Assembly: GCA_022545545.1 (NCBI GenBank)
Contig: JACZQV010000010.1
Span: 1-33,316 of the forward strand
Reading direction: 5' to 3'
DNA from: Pseudomonadota bacterium
Lineage (GTDB): Bacteria; Pseudomonadota; Alphaproteobacteria; SMXQ01
DNA length: 33,316 nucleotides
The notes under the pieces are model-generated. The model saw only the letters and a list, made by a program, of their open reading frames with translations, had not been told where the DNA came from and made no database searches. How positions within the stretch are numbered: the stretch's first letter is position 1; every line of letters begins with the position of its first letter. Both the position numbers and the translations under genes were made by a program. Of this stretch, positions 15,758 to 24,263 are shown piece by piece.

Positions 15758-15772
15758 ACAGATGTTATCTGT
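15758..15772. promoter_or_regulatory. 15-bp palindrome, candidate operator or leader hairpin
   Basis: ACAGAT-GTT-ATCTGT is a perfect 6-bp inverted repeat with a 3-base centre. It lies 20 bases past the -10 hexamer and 17 bases before the ATG, where a bound repressor would block transcription. It could also act as a small mRNA hairpin near the ribosome-binding site. The regulator is unknown. Confidence 0.5.
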
Positions 15773-15789
15773 GTTAATGGAGTGACGCC

Positions 15790-17928
15790 ATGTCTGAAGT
15801 GACCGTCGAGTTTCCGGGCTCCGGGGCCGGCAACGGTGCCGGCGTGCTGGCGGCCGAGCCTCTCGCGCTCCTGACCGATATCGATGAGTTTCGCCAAGGT
15901 TACGGCAAGTTCAAGTCCGGTGAGTGGGACAATTCGAAATGGCAGCCCTTCCGGCTGCGCTACGGCGTTTACGGCCAGTTGCAGCCCGGCGTCCATATGA
16001 TACGCATCAAGTTCCCGGGCGGCATCATGGATGTCGACGGGGCGCGGGCGGTCGCCGAGGCCAACCGGCGCTGGGCCGGCGCCAAGCTCCACCTGACGAC
16101 GCGCCAAGCCATCCAAATCTACTACATCTCGCCCGACGACGCGCCCGAGGTGCTGGAGTATCTCTGCGAACGCGGCATCACCACGCGGGAGGCCTGCGGC
16201 AATTCGCTGCGCAACATGGACTCCTGCCAGTTGGCGGGGGTCTGCCCGCGCGAGCACGTCGATGCCGGCAAGGTGGCCCAGCGCCTGGCGCTGAGTTGGA
16301 TCCGCCACCCCCTGGTCCAGCACATGCCGCGCAAGTTCAAGACCACCGTCTCGGGCTGCGAGACCGACTGCGCGTCCACCCACATCCATGACCTCGGGCT
16401 GATCGCCACCAGGAAGGACGGCAAGGTCGGCTTCAAGGTGTTCGCCGGCGGCGGCACCGGCGGCATTCCGGTAAGCGCGGTCGAGGTCGCCGATTTCGTC
16501 ACAGAAGAACAACTGCCCGCCGTGGTCGAGGCGCTGGTGCGCCTCCATCAGCGCTACTCCAACCGCAAGAACCGCAACAAGGCCCGCATCAAGTTCCTGG
16601 TCAAGCGCTTCGGGGCGGAGAAATTCCGCGCCCTCTTCGAGGAGGAATTCGCGCGCGCTCTCGAGCTGCCGCAGCGTCCGTGGGAGCCGCTCGAGTGGCG
16701 CCAGCCGACGGAAGCGCCGGAGCCGATCTCCCCTGGCGGCGTCGTCGCCCAGCATGACGGCAAGGCCTGCGTCATCGTCAATCCCCCCCTTGGCCTGTTG
16801 ACGAGCGATGAGTTCGAGGCCCTGGCGGACCTGGCCGAGCGTTACGGCGCCGACAGTTTGCGCGTCACCCGCGACCAGAATCTGGCGATCACCGGGCTCG
16901 ATCCGGAGACGGTGACCGAAATTGTCGGCGTGGTGCGCGGGCTTGGATTCGGCGTCGAGGACGAACCCGGCGACGTCGCCAATGTCGTCGCCTGCCCCGG
17001 CACCTCGACTTGCGGCATCGGCATCACCAATTCGCAGAATTTCGGCAAGGAGATCCTCGATCAGGTGCAAAGCTACACCGCCAAGCCGAACCTGACGGTC
17101 AATGTTTCCGGCTGCCAGAACGGCTGCGGCCTGCATCATGTCGCCGATTTCGGCTTCCGCGGCATGGGCAAGAAGATCGGCGGCAAGAACGCGCCGCACT
17201 ATCAGATCTACTTCGGCGGCGATGCGCGCAAGAACGGCCATATCGGCCTCACCGGGCCGATCGTTCCCGCCCGCCTGGCGAAGACGGCGCTCGATTTGGT
17301 GCTCGATGGCTATGCCACCGGCAAGGTCAACGGCGAGACCGTGCGCGAATGGGCGCTCAGGCTCGGCAAGGATGGGCTCAAGGCCCTCGTCAAGCCGATA
17401 GAGGGCGAGATCGATCCCGAGAACGAAGGCCTGTTCTTCGACTTCGGCGAGGATTGGACGTTCTCCCCGCCCGCCGGCCGGACCGCCGAGTGCGCCGCCG
17501 GTTTCGAGGACGACGATCTCATGCGGGACCTGGCGGATGACGGCCTGATCAACATGGACCGGGCGCTTGCGGCCGATCGGAACGAACGGGCGTTGGTCTT
17601 CGCCCGCGAAGGTTTCCGCTATGCCGCGGAACGGCTCAGGATCCGGGTCGGGCTTCCGGGGACGGACGATGATTCGGAGGAATTGGTGATCAGCACCATC
17701 CGTGGCGCCGATGAGGATGATACCGGGGTCATCGACGCGCTCGACGGTTACCTGGAGACCCGCGTGGCGGCGGAAGCGGGCGGCGATCCCGCCCCTTACC
17801 GCGAGGCCCTCGCCCTTTGGATCGACACCGCCGCCGAGATGATGGCGCGGCCGGTGACGGTGGAAGCGTTCGATCCGACGGCGTTCGACAAGAGCGGCGG
17901 CGTCATGGACCTGATCCGCGGTAGCTGA
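15790..17928 (+). CDS. Siroheme/4Fe-4S sulfite (or nitrite) reductase hemoprotein with C-terminal extension
   Basis: A 712-residue protein with two ferredoxin-like half-domains and two siroheme/4Fe-4S domains. The cluster-siroheme cysteines are C402-x5-C408 (CPGTSTC) and C442-x3-C446 (SGCQNGCG). The N-terminal half carries the related CGNSLRNMDSCQLAGVC and VSGCETDC segments. It reduces sulfite to sulfide with six electrons, or nitrite to ammonia; the sulfur neighbours favour sulfite. Typical members are about 550-570 residues. Here about 150 more residues follow (from about 560), acidic and helical, with AREGFRYAAERLRIRVGLPG, possibly a regulatory or docking module. No flavoprotein (CysJ) gene follows, so ferredoxin is the likely donor. 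GGAG precedes ATG by seven bases. Confidence 0.9.
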   Translation: MSEVTVEFPGSGAGNGAGVLAAEPLALLTDIDEFRQGYGKFKSGEWDNSKWQPFRLRYGVYGQLQPGVHMIRIKFPGGIMDVDGARAVAEANRRWAGAKLHLTTRQAIQIYYISPDDAPEVLEYLCERGITTREACGNSLRNMDSCQLAGVCPREHVDAGKVAQRLALSWIRHPLVQHMPRKFKTTVSGCETDCASTHIHDLGLIATRKDGKVGFKVFAGGGTGGIPVSAVEVADFVTEEQLPAVVEALVRLHQRYSNRKNRNKARIKFLVKRFGAEKFRALFEEEFARALELPQRPWEPLEWRQPTEAPEPISPGGVVAQHDGKACVIVNPPLGLLTSDEFEALADLAERYGADSLRVTRDQNLAITGLDPETVTEIVGVVRGLGFGVEDEPGDVANVVACPGTSTCGIGITNSQNFGKEILDQVQSYTAKPNLTVNVSGCQNGCGLHHVADFGFRGMGKKIGGKNAPHYQIYFGGDARKNGHIGLTGPIVPARLAKTALDLVLDGYATGKVNGETVREWALRLGKDGLKALVKPIEGEIDPENEGLFFDFGEDWTFSPPAGRTAECAAGFEDDDLMRDLADDGLINMDRALAADRNERALVFAREGFRYAAERLRIRVGLPGTDDDSEELVISTIRGADEDDTGVIDALDGYLETRVAAEAGGDPAPYREALALWIDTAAEMMARPVTVEAFDPTAFDKSGGVMDLIRGS

Positions 17929-17939
17929 GCCGGCGGCCG

Positions 17940-18500
17940 ATGTATCCCGTCATCCTCGATCTCGGGCGCGTCAGCGTCGCCCTCGTCGGCAACGGCGAAG
18001 CCGCCGCCCGCCGCCTGGCGGGTCTCGACGCCGCCGGCGCCGGGGACGTCGGCGTCTTCGCCGAGGCCCCGTGTGAAGAACTAGCCCGCCTGGCCGGGGC
18101 CAGGCTCGTCCGCCGCCTGCCGAAAGCGGAAGAACTCGCCAAGGTAAAGCTCCTGCTGATCGCCGGTTTGGATCGGCGCGCCCAGGCGCCCCTCGCGACG
18201 GCGGCCCGCGCCATGGGGATCCTGGTCAATGTCGAGGACCAGAAGCCCTGGTGCGATTTTCACCTGCCGTCGGTAACCAGGCGCGGCGATCTCATGATCA
18301 CCGTCTCGACCAATGGCAAGAGCCCGGGCCTTGCCCGGCGCGTCCGCCAGTTCATCGAGCGCCGGTTCGGGCGCGAGTGGCGGGACCATCTCGATGAGCT
18401 CGCGGTGAGGCGGGAAAACTGGCGGGCGTCTGGGGCCGATGCGCCGGCGCTGCTGCGATTGACCGACGATCTGATCGCCCGCCGCGGCTGGTTGCGCTGA
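17940..18500 (+). CDS. Siroheme synthase N-terminal module: precorrin-2 dehydrogenase/sirohydrochlorin ferrochelatase (Met8/CysG-N type)
   Basis: A 186-residue bifunctional enzyme that oxidises precorrin-2 with NAD+ and inserts Fe2+ to give siroheme, the cofactor of the reductase encoded 11 bases upstream. The NAD-binding turn is VALVGNGEAAARR (residues 13-25). D100 in VNVED corresponds to the catalytic Asp of CysG (NVVD). The family block FHLPSVTRRGDLMITVSTNG, continued by KSPGLARRVR, spans about 107-136. The methyltransferase half of CysG is absent, so uroporphyrinogen must be methylated by a protein encoded elsewhere. The tight spacing implies co-transcription and perhaps translational coupling; its own ribosome-binding site is weak. 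Confidence 0.92.
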   Translation: MYPVILDLGRVSVALVGNGEAAARRLAGLDAAGAGDVGVFAEAPCEELARLAGARLVRRLPKAEELAKVKLLLIAGLDRRAQAPLATAARAMGILVNVEDQKPWCDFHLPSVTRRGDLMITVSTNGKSPGLARRVRQFIERRFGREWRDHLDELAVRRENWRASGADAPALLRLTDDLIARRGWLR

Positions 18501-18605
18501 ACCAAATAACCGCCGATATCTCGTTTAACGGCGGAACGGGCGATCCGACATCAAACGGACCCCGTGCCGCAATCTTGCGCGGCGACACTGCATAGGAGGA
18601 AACAA

Positions 18606-19568
18606 ATGCAAATTTCGAAAACTCGTACCACCGGCTTGTTGGTAGCCATGTTCGCTTTGGTTGCGGGCCCGGTAGCAAGCGTCTCGGCCCACGAGATCTG
18701 GGTCACCAACATCAAATCGGGCGATGTGACCGTCATCGATGTCTCTTCGCTCAAGGTCAAAGCCACCATCAAGACCGGCAAGGGAGCCCATAACGTCACC
18801 ATCACCCCGGACGGCAAGCAGGCCTTCGTCGCCAATGTCGGCGAAGCCACCGTGAGCATCATCGACACCCGCAAGAAAAAGGTCGTTGGGACCGTGGCGG
18901 CGGGTAAGAAGACCCATGACGTCTCGGTCTCGCCCGACCAGAAGTTGGCCGTCGCCGCCAATGTCGGCACCGACACCGTTACCCTGATCGATGTCGCCAA
19001 GAAACGACCGCTCGCGACCCTCAAGACGGCGGACGGCGCGATCATGTCGCTGTTCTCGCCCGACGGCCGGCTCCTTTATGTCGCCAATGCGCGCGCCGGC
19101 AACATTTCGGTCATCGACGTGAAGTCCCGCAAAGTTACCAAGACCCTGCCGGGCGGCAAGGGGATGATGGCGTTGGCGCCGACCCCCGGCGGGAAGCGCG
19201 CCTGGCTGACGGCGCCGGGCAGCAACCAGCTCATCCTCCTCGACCTGATCAAGGCCGAGAACGTCGCGGTCGTCGACGTTGCCGGCCAGCCCCACGGACT
19301 GGCCTTGAGCCCGGATGGCAAGAAGGCTTACCTGGTGCAGCGAAAGTTGAACCAGATTTCGATCATTGACACGGCGTCGCGCAAGATCATCAAGAGCGCA
19401 AAGGTCGGCAAGCGCCCGGACATGCTTGCCATCAGTCCCGATGGAAAGACCCTCTATGTGACGAGCCGTGACGAGGATAAGCTGCTGGTGGTCTCGGCGG
19501 CGAGCCTGAAGGTCAAGGCGGAAGTGGCGACGGGTAAAGAACCCCATGGGGTGGCGTATCGCAAATAG
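18606..19568 (+). CDS. Secreted YVTN-family beta-propeller protein
   Basis: About 320 residues. ATG at 18606 is chosen over an in-frame ATG 14 codons earlier because AGGAGG lies six bases upstream and a signal peptide follows (LLVAMFALVAGPVASVSA|HE). The mature chain is a run of about seven blades, each with the pattern LxVxNxxxxxVSxIDxxxxKVxxTIxxGxxP plus (S/T)PDGKxxxVAN. This is the YVTN/cytochrome-d1-like propeller. No heme-binding motif is seen. Such proteins are periplasmic or surface-exposed and mostly of unknown role. Its place between siroheme synthase and a sulfur transporter suggests a periplasmic part in sulfur handling, but that is inference. A 105-base gap could hold a second promoter. 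Confidence 0.88.
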   Translation: MQISKTRTTGLLVAMFALVAGPVASVSAHEIWVTNIKSGDVTVIDVSSLKVKATIKTGKGAHNVTITPDGKQAFVANVGEATVSIIDTRKKKVVGTVAAGKKTHDVSVSPDQKLAVAANVGTDTVTLIDVAKKRPLATLKTADGAIMSLFSPDGRLLYVANARAGNISVIDVKSRKVTKTLPGGKGMMALAPTPGGKRAWLTAPGSNQLILLDLIKAENVAVVDVAGQPHGLALSPDGKKAYLVQRKLNQISIIDTASRKIIKSAKVGKRPDMLAISPDGKTLYVTSRDEDKLLVVSAASLKVKAEVATGKEPHGVAYRK

Positions 19569-19634
19569 TAGCGCGCCTGGCGCGATCGACGGCGTCCCGA
19601 TACCCTCCTTGGGGCGGCGAAGGGGCAAGGGCGG

Positions 19635-20822
19635 ATGAGCGTATCGTTCGTGGACGGGACGGCGCCGGCCCGTCCGCCGGCCCAGCTCCTGGTCGCCGGA
19701 TCGGGGCTTTTGGCGCTCACGCTTGGCGCCGTTTACCTTGGCGGCGACGGTTGGCGGCAGGCCGCGCTCTTCATCATCGGCGGGCTGCTCGGCGTCAGCC
19801 TCTATCACGCCGCCTTCGGTTTCACTTCCGCCTACCGCAAGCTCTTCCTCAGCCGCGACGTCGCCGGCGTGACCGCCCAGTTGGTCATGCTCGCCGTCGC
19901 CATGGTCCTGTTCGCCCCTGTCTTGGCCGAAGGCGAGGCCTTCGGCCAAGGCGTGGTCGGGGCGGTGGCGCCGCTTGGTGTGTCGGTGGCGGTCGGAAGC
20001 TTCCTCTTCGGCCTCGGCATGCAGCTCGCCGGCGGCTGCGGGTCGGGCACGCTCTATACCGTCGGCGGCGGTAGCACGCGCATGGTGGTCACCCTCGTAG
20101 CCTTTTGCGCCGGCGGCTTCTGGGGCAGCCTCGATCTTGCCTTCTGGTCGGGCCTGGGGGATTGGGGAAGCATATCGCTGGCGCGGGAGACCGGCTGGGG
20201 GGCCGCGCTCGCCCTGCAATTCGCCGTCCTGCTTGCTCTCTGGCTCGGTCTTCGCGCCTGCTCTCGCGGCGCCGCGCAAAGCCCGCTCTGGACCCGCGGA
20301 TTCGGTTGGCGGGACGTGCTCGCCGGCCCCTGGCCGCTGCTGCTTGGCGCCGGACTTTTGGCGCTGCTCAACTGGGCCACCCTGGTGGTCGCCGGCCATC
20401 CCTGGTCGATCACCTGGGCCTTCACGCTGTGGGCGGCCAAGATCGCGGCGGCGCTCGGCTGGGATCCCGCCACCAGCCCGTTCTGGACCGCGCCCTTCCC
20501 CCGTGGCGCGCTCGGCGCCAGCGTCTTTGACGACGTCACCTCGGTGATGAATTTCGGCATCATCATCGGCGCCTTGACCGCCGCCGGGCTGGCCGGCCGC
20601 TTCCGGCCCGCCGCCGGGGTGCCTTTGCTGTCGCTCGCCGCCGCGCTCACCGGTGGGCTTCTCATGGGTTACGGCGCGCGTCTGGCGTTCGGCTGCAATA
20701 TCGGGGCGTTTTTCTCCGGCGTGGCGTCGACCAGTTTGCACGGATGGCTGTGGATCGTCTGTGCGCTGGTAGGCACCTGGGCCGGCGTGCACCTGCGCCC
20801 GTTGTTCGGTCTCAGGAACTGA
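19635..20822 (+). CDS. YeeE/YedE-family (TsuA-like) sulfur-compound transporter
   Basis: A 395-residue inner-membrane protein with about ten hydrophobic segments in two similar halves. The two family motifs are GMQLAGGCGSGTLYTVGGGS (C135) and YGARLAFGCNIGAFFSGVAS (C354). In E. coli TsuA equivalent cysteines relay thiosulfate across the membrane. Thiosulfate or a related reduced sulfur compound is therefore a sensible substrate, in line with the sulfite reductase and siroheme genes upstream. No TusA-like sulfur carrier gene is adjacent, although TsuA is often paired with one. AAGGGC lies just before ATG. Confidence 0.88.
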   Translation: MSVSFVDGTAPARPPAQLLVAGSGLLALTLGAVYLGGDGWRQAALFIIGGLLGVSLYHAAFGFTSAYRKLFLSRDVAGVTAQLVMLAVAMVLFAPVLAEGEAFGQGVVGAVAPLGVSVAVGSFLFGLGMQLAGGCGSGTLYTVGGGSTRMVVTLVAFCAGGFWGSLDLAFWSGLGDWGSISLARETGWGAALALQFAVLLALWLGLRACSRGAAQSPLWTRGFGWRDVLAGPWPLLLGAGLLALLNWATLVVAGHPWSITWAFTLWAAKIAAALGWDPATSPFWTAPFPRGALGASVFDDVTSVMNFGIIIGALTAAGLAGRFRPAAGVPLLSLAAALTGGLLMGYGARLAFGCNIGAFFSGVASTSLHGWLWIVCALVGTWAGVHLRPLFGLRN

Positions 20823-21127
20823 TCGCGGAGGATTGTATTGACAGTGGACGGGGACGATATACAAGCTTATACAACGACGAAACGGCGGATTCCGCCCAGC
20901 CTTTGGGCACATTTGAAGCCGAGGGACGAAGCAAGCTCTCAGATAGCGTCAAACAGACGGACGGACCGGGTCTTGGGCGATGGGGTGAATGGTGGGCCTC
21001 GTCCGCGCCCAGGCTTGCCGGGAGACCACGTCGGTAGGTTTAGAACCTGTTAGGAAAGTTCGAGTTATTAGCGGTTAGGAGAGCTTGAGGACCATGGACG
21101 CAAGTTCGGTCGGAGAGTCTTAGGGCC
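20823..21127 (+). other. Intergenic region before korA
   Basis: About 305 bases without a convincing gene; the short frames here show no domain and lack a good start. TTGACA at 20838-20843 is followed by TATACA at 20858-20863, but the 14-base spacer is too short for a good promoter. Near 21050-21120 TTAGG occurs three times (GTTAGGAAAG, GGTTAGGAGAG, CTTAGGGCC), function unknown. A short frame at 21094 (ATG to TAG, nine codons) could be a leader peptide but has no support. Confidence 0.4.
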
Positions 21128-22996
21128 ATGGCAGGAAATGCCGCGATAGACTTGACCAGTCCTCCCCGCCAGGAGGTCGAGAGCGTCGTCATCCGTTTCG
21201 CCGGCGATTCAGGTGACGGCATCCAGATGACCGGGGGGCGCTTCACCGATGTCACCGCCCTTGCCGGCAATGACCTCGCCACTTTTCCCGATTTCCCCGC
21301 CGAAATCCGCGCGCCGGCCGGGACCACCTACGGTGTTTCCGCCTTCCAGATCAATTTCGGCGCCCGCAATATCAAGACCTCGGGCGACGCGCCCGATGCC
21401 CTCATCGCGCTGAACGCGGCGGCGTTGGCGGTCGAAATCCGGGATCTCAAGCCGGGTGGAGTGGTGATCGTCAATACCGGCGGTTTGGCGGAGAGGAACC
21501 TGCGCAAGGCCGGGCTCGAGGGAAATCCGATCGAGGACGGGACGCTGAGCAATTTCCGCGTCATCGCCATCGACATTTCGAAGCTGACGCTGGAGGCGGT
21601 CAAGAACAGCGGGCTGAACAAGAAGGACGCGCTGCGCTGCAAGAATTTGTGGACCCTCGGCCTGGTCTACTGGATGTACGACCGCGACCGGCAGCCGACC
21701 ATCGATTGGCTCAACAAGCGGTTCGCCAGTCACCCCGAACTCGCCGCCGCCAACGTCGCCGCGCTGAACGCCGGGCACGCCTTCGGCGAGACCGCCGAAT
21801 TGGCGGACGGCATTACGCCTTACACCGTCGCTCCCTCCCATTTCGCGCCGGGAGAGTACCGTACCGTCCATGGCGCCGAGGCGATGGCCTGGGGCCTGAT
21901 GGTGGGGGCTCGCCTCGCCGGGCTCGATCTCGTCTTCTCCTCCTACCCCATCACCCCGGCGTCGGGCGTGTTGCATGCCTTGGCTAAGCTGAAACATTTC
22001 GGCGTCACCACCTTCCAGGCGGAGGACGAGATCGCCGCCATCTGCGCCGCCATCGGCGCGTCTTTCGCCGGCTCGCTCGGCGTGACGTCGAGCTCGGGCC
22101 CGGGCATGGCGCTCAAGACCGAGGCGCTGGGACTGGCGATCAGCGCCGAGTTGCCGCTGGTGGTGATAAACTCCCAACGCGCCGGGCCTTCCACCGGCAT
22201 GCCGACGAAGACCGAACAATCGGATCTCTATCAGGCGGTCTTTGGCCGTAACGGCGACAGCCCATTGGCGGTGCTGGCGGCGCGTTCGCCGTCGGATTGC
22301 TTCGACGTGGTGATCGAGGCGGTGCGAATCGCCACCAAATACATGACTCCGGTGATCGTGCTGGCGGACACCTATATCGCTAACGCGGCCGAGCCGTGGC
22401 TGATCCCGAACGTAGACGAGCTGACCCCTTTCCCGGTCGAGTTCCGTACCGAACCCGAGGGCTTCCATCCCTACCTTCGCGACGAACGGACCCTGGGCCG
22501 GGCGTGGGCGGTCCCCGGCACGCCGGGGTTGGAGCACCGCATCGGCGCCCTGGAGAAGGATTACGATACCGGCAATATCTCCTACGACCCGGCCAACCAC
22601 CAGCGCATGACCGACGCGCGCGGCGCCAAGATCTCCGGCATCGCCGACGATATACCGCTCCAGGCGGTGGAGGCGGGCGAGGAGAGCGGGCGGCTCTGCG
22701 TCGTCGGCTGGGGGTCTAGCTACGGGCCCATCGCCCGCGCGGTGGGCAACCTGCGCGAGGAAGGGCACTTGGTCTCCCACATCCACCTCCGGCACATCTG
22801 GCCGTTGCCCCGCAACCTGGTGCGCCTGCTCCGGGGATTCGACAAGATTCTCGTGCCGGAGATGAATACGGGTCAATTGCTGACCCTGCTGAGGGCCGAG
22901 GCCCTGGTGCCCGCCGAAGGACTCAGTAGCGTCACCGGCAAGCCCTTCAGGATCAGCGAGATCGAGGAGGCGATCCGCCTCCGCCTGGGAGGGTGA
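21128..22996 (+). CDS. korA: 2-oxoacid (2-oxoglutarate):ferredoxin oxidoreductase, fused gamma-alpha subunit
   Basis: A 622-residue subunit. Residues 1-200 are the gamma domain (VVIRFAGDSGDGIQMTGGRF), and the rest is the alpha pyrimidine-binding domain with the conserved YPITP motif at 273-277 (SSYPITPASGVLHAL) and the SSGPGMALKTEALGLAISAE loop. With KorB it oxidises a 2-oxoacid plus CoA to acyl-CoA and CO2 and reduces ferredoxin. The fused form is usual for two-subunit enzymes of aerobic and microaerobic bacteria, where 2-oxoglutarate is the common substrate. Pyruvate or branched-chain 2-oxoacids cannot be excluded. The start at 21128 has only a weak ribosome-binding site; an ATG at 21094 stops after nine codons. 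Confidence 0.93.
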   Translation: MAGNAAIDLTSPPRQEVESVVIRFAGDSGDGIQMTGGRFTDVTALAGNDLATFPDFPAEIRAPAGTTYGVSAFQINFGARNIKTSGDAPDALIALNAAALAVEIRDLKPGGVVIVNTGGLAERNLRKAGLEGNPIEDGTLSNFRVIAIDISKLTLEAVKNSGLNKKDALRCKNLWTLGLVYWMYDRDRQPTIDWLNKRFASHPELAAANVAALNAGHAFGETAELADGITPYTVAPSHFAPGEYRTVHGAEAMAWGLMVGARLAGLDLVFSSYPITPASGVLHALAKLKHFGVTTFQAEDEIAAICAAIGASFAGSLGVTSSSGPGMALKTEALGLAISAELPLVVINSQRAGPSTGMPTKTEQSDLYQAVFGRNGDSPLAVLAARSPSDCFDVVIEAVRIATKYMTPVIVLADTYIANAAEPWLIPNVDELTPFPVEFRTEPEGFHPYLRDERTLGRAWAVPGTPGLEHRIGALEKDYDTGNISYDPANHQRMTDARGAKISGIADDIPLQAVEAGEESGRLCVVGWGSSYGPIARAVGNLREEGHLVSHIHLRHIWPLPRNLVRLLRGFDKILVPEMNTGQLLTLLRAEALVPAEGLSSVTGKPFRISEIEEAIRLRLGG

Positions 22997-22997
22997 G

Positions 22998-24026
22998 ATG
23001 ACCGTCGAGACAATGGAACCAAATCTGACGCCGAAGGACTTCGCCTCCGATCAGGAGGTCCGCTGGTGCCCCGGCTGCGGTGATTACGCCATTCTCAAGG
23101 CGGTCTATAAGACCCTGGCCGATATCGCCGTCCCCAAGTCCGATGTCGTCTTCGTCTCCGGGATCGGCTGTGCGTCCCGCTTTCCCTATCACGTCTCGAG
23201 TTACGGCTTCCACACCATCCATGGGCGGGCCCCGTCGGTCGCCACCGGGATCAAGCTGGCCAATCCGGACTTGAGCGTCTGGGTCGTCACCGGTGACGGC
23301 GACGGGCTGTCGATCGGCGGCAATCATATGCTGCACGTGCTGCGCCGCAATGTCGATCTGCAGATCCTGCTGTTCAATAACGAGACCTATGGGCTGACCA
23401 AGGGACAGTATTCGCCGACCTCGAGGGTGGGGACGGTGTCGCCGTCGACGCCGATGGGCTCGGTCGACTACCCGGTCTCTCCGGTGGCCTTCGCGCTCGG
23501 CTCGGGCGCCCGCTTCGCCGCCCGTTCGGTCGACACCATGCAGCGGCACCTGCCGGTGGTGTTGAAGCGCGCCCATGAACACCGCGGCGCCTCTTTCGTC
23601 GAGATTTTCCAGAACTGCATCGTCTATAACGACGGCGCCTTCGACGACTTCACCGAAAAGGCAGTGGTGGACGACACCCAGATCCACCTCGAGCACGCCA
23701 AGCCCCTTATCTTCGGCAAGGAGGGGGAAGAGCGGGGCATCAGGCTCAAGCCCGGCGTGATCGAGCTCGAAGTGGTGCGCTTGGGCGAGGGCGGCATCGG
23801 GATTAAGGATCTGCTCGTCCATGACGAGACCAACCGGTCGCTCGCCGTCATGCTGGCGGCGATGGCGCCGCCCGATTTCCCGATGGCGCTCGGCGTCCTC
23901 TATTGCGACCCGGCGCCGGGCTACGAAACCCTGGTCAGGGATCAGATCGAGGAAGCCAAGGCCCGGACCCCCAACGGCGATCTCAACGCCCTCTTGCGCG
24001 AAGGCTACACCTGGACCGTCGGTTAA
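22998..24026 (+). CDS. korB: 2-oxoacid (2-oxoglutarate):ferredoxin oxidoreductase, beta subunit
   Basis: A 342-residue thiamine-diphosphate subunit. The TPP motif is GDGDGLSIGGNH (residues 99-110) followed by NNETYGLTKGQYSPTS. Cysteines C24 and C27 (WCPGCGDY), C58 (GIGCASR) and C207 (FQNCIVYND) have the spacing of the 4Fe-4S ligands in two-subunit archaeal-type enzymes. It starts one base after the korA stop codon (TGA-G-ATG) with GGGAGGG just before, so translation is coupled. The cluster passes electrons one at a time to ferredoxin. No ferredoxin gene is in the window. Confidence 0.94.
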   Translation: MTVETMEPNLTPKDFASDQEVRWCPGCGDYAILKAVYKTLADIAVPKSDVVFVSGIGCASRFPYHVSSYGFHTIHGRAPSVATGIKLANPDLSVWVVTGDGDGLSIGGNHMLHVLRRNVDLQILLFNNETYGLTKGQYSPTSRVGTVSPSTPMGSVDYPVSPVAFALGSGARFAARSVDTMQRHLPVVLKRAHEHRGASFVEIFQNCIVYNDGAFDDFTEKAVVDDTQIHLEHAKPLIFGKEGEERGIRLKPGVIELEVVRLGEGGIGIKDLLVHDETNRSLAVMLAAMAPPDFPMALGVLYCDPAPGYETLVRDQIEEAKARTPNGDLNALLREGYTWTVG

Positions 24027-24030
24027 AAGC

Positions 24031-24042
24031 TACCGGCCGGTA
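24031..24042 (+). terminator. Palindrome just after korB
   Basis: TACCGGCCGGTA is a perfect 12-bp palindrome five bases after the korB stop codon. Without a loop it is a poor hairpin and no U-run follows, so a termination role is doubtful; it could be a protein-binding site. Confidence 0.25.
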
Positions 24043-24049
24043 ACTCCCG

Positions 24050-24075
24050 CCAAGCACTGACCCACCAAGCACTGA
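24050..24075 (+). repeat. Short direct repeat CCAAGCACTGA x2
   Basis: CCAAGCACTGA occurs at 24050-24060 and 24065-24075, with a 15-base period, between korB and the ferredoxin reductase gene. No function is evident. The rest of this 237-base gap holds no gene; TAATTA near 24194 is a possible -10 but lacks a clear -35. Confidence 0.6.
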
Positions 24076-24263
24076 ATCGAGCGGCCCCCTCCGCGCCCGC
24101 CGCCAACCGTGGCCGGCGAAAGCGGGCCCTATCCTCTCCGTGCCTTCGACGTCCCGGCGCCCGTTGTCGTCTTTCGACCGTTCACGGCGATGTAATTAGA
24201 CGCGCGGCGCGGGATCGATTAGTAATCTTCGGGCTGTCCCATCAACCGGTTCGAGGCGCGGTA

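Noticed and set aside
18525-20912. 795-residue minus-strand open frame
   Set aside because: Antisense to the beta-propeller and transporter genes, both of which have strong family motifs and ribosome-binding sites.
20838-21053. 71-residue frame before korA
   Set aside because: No ribosome-binding site that fits, no domain, and composition like noncoding DNA.
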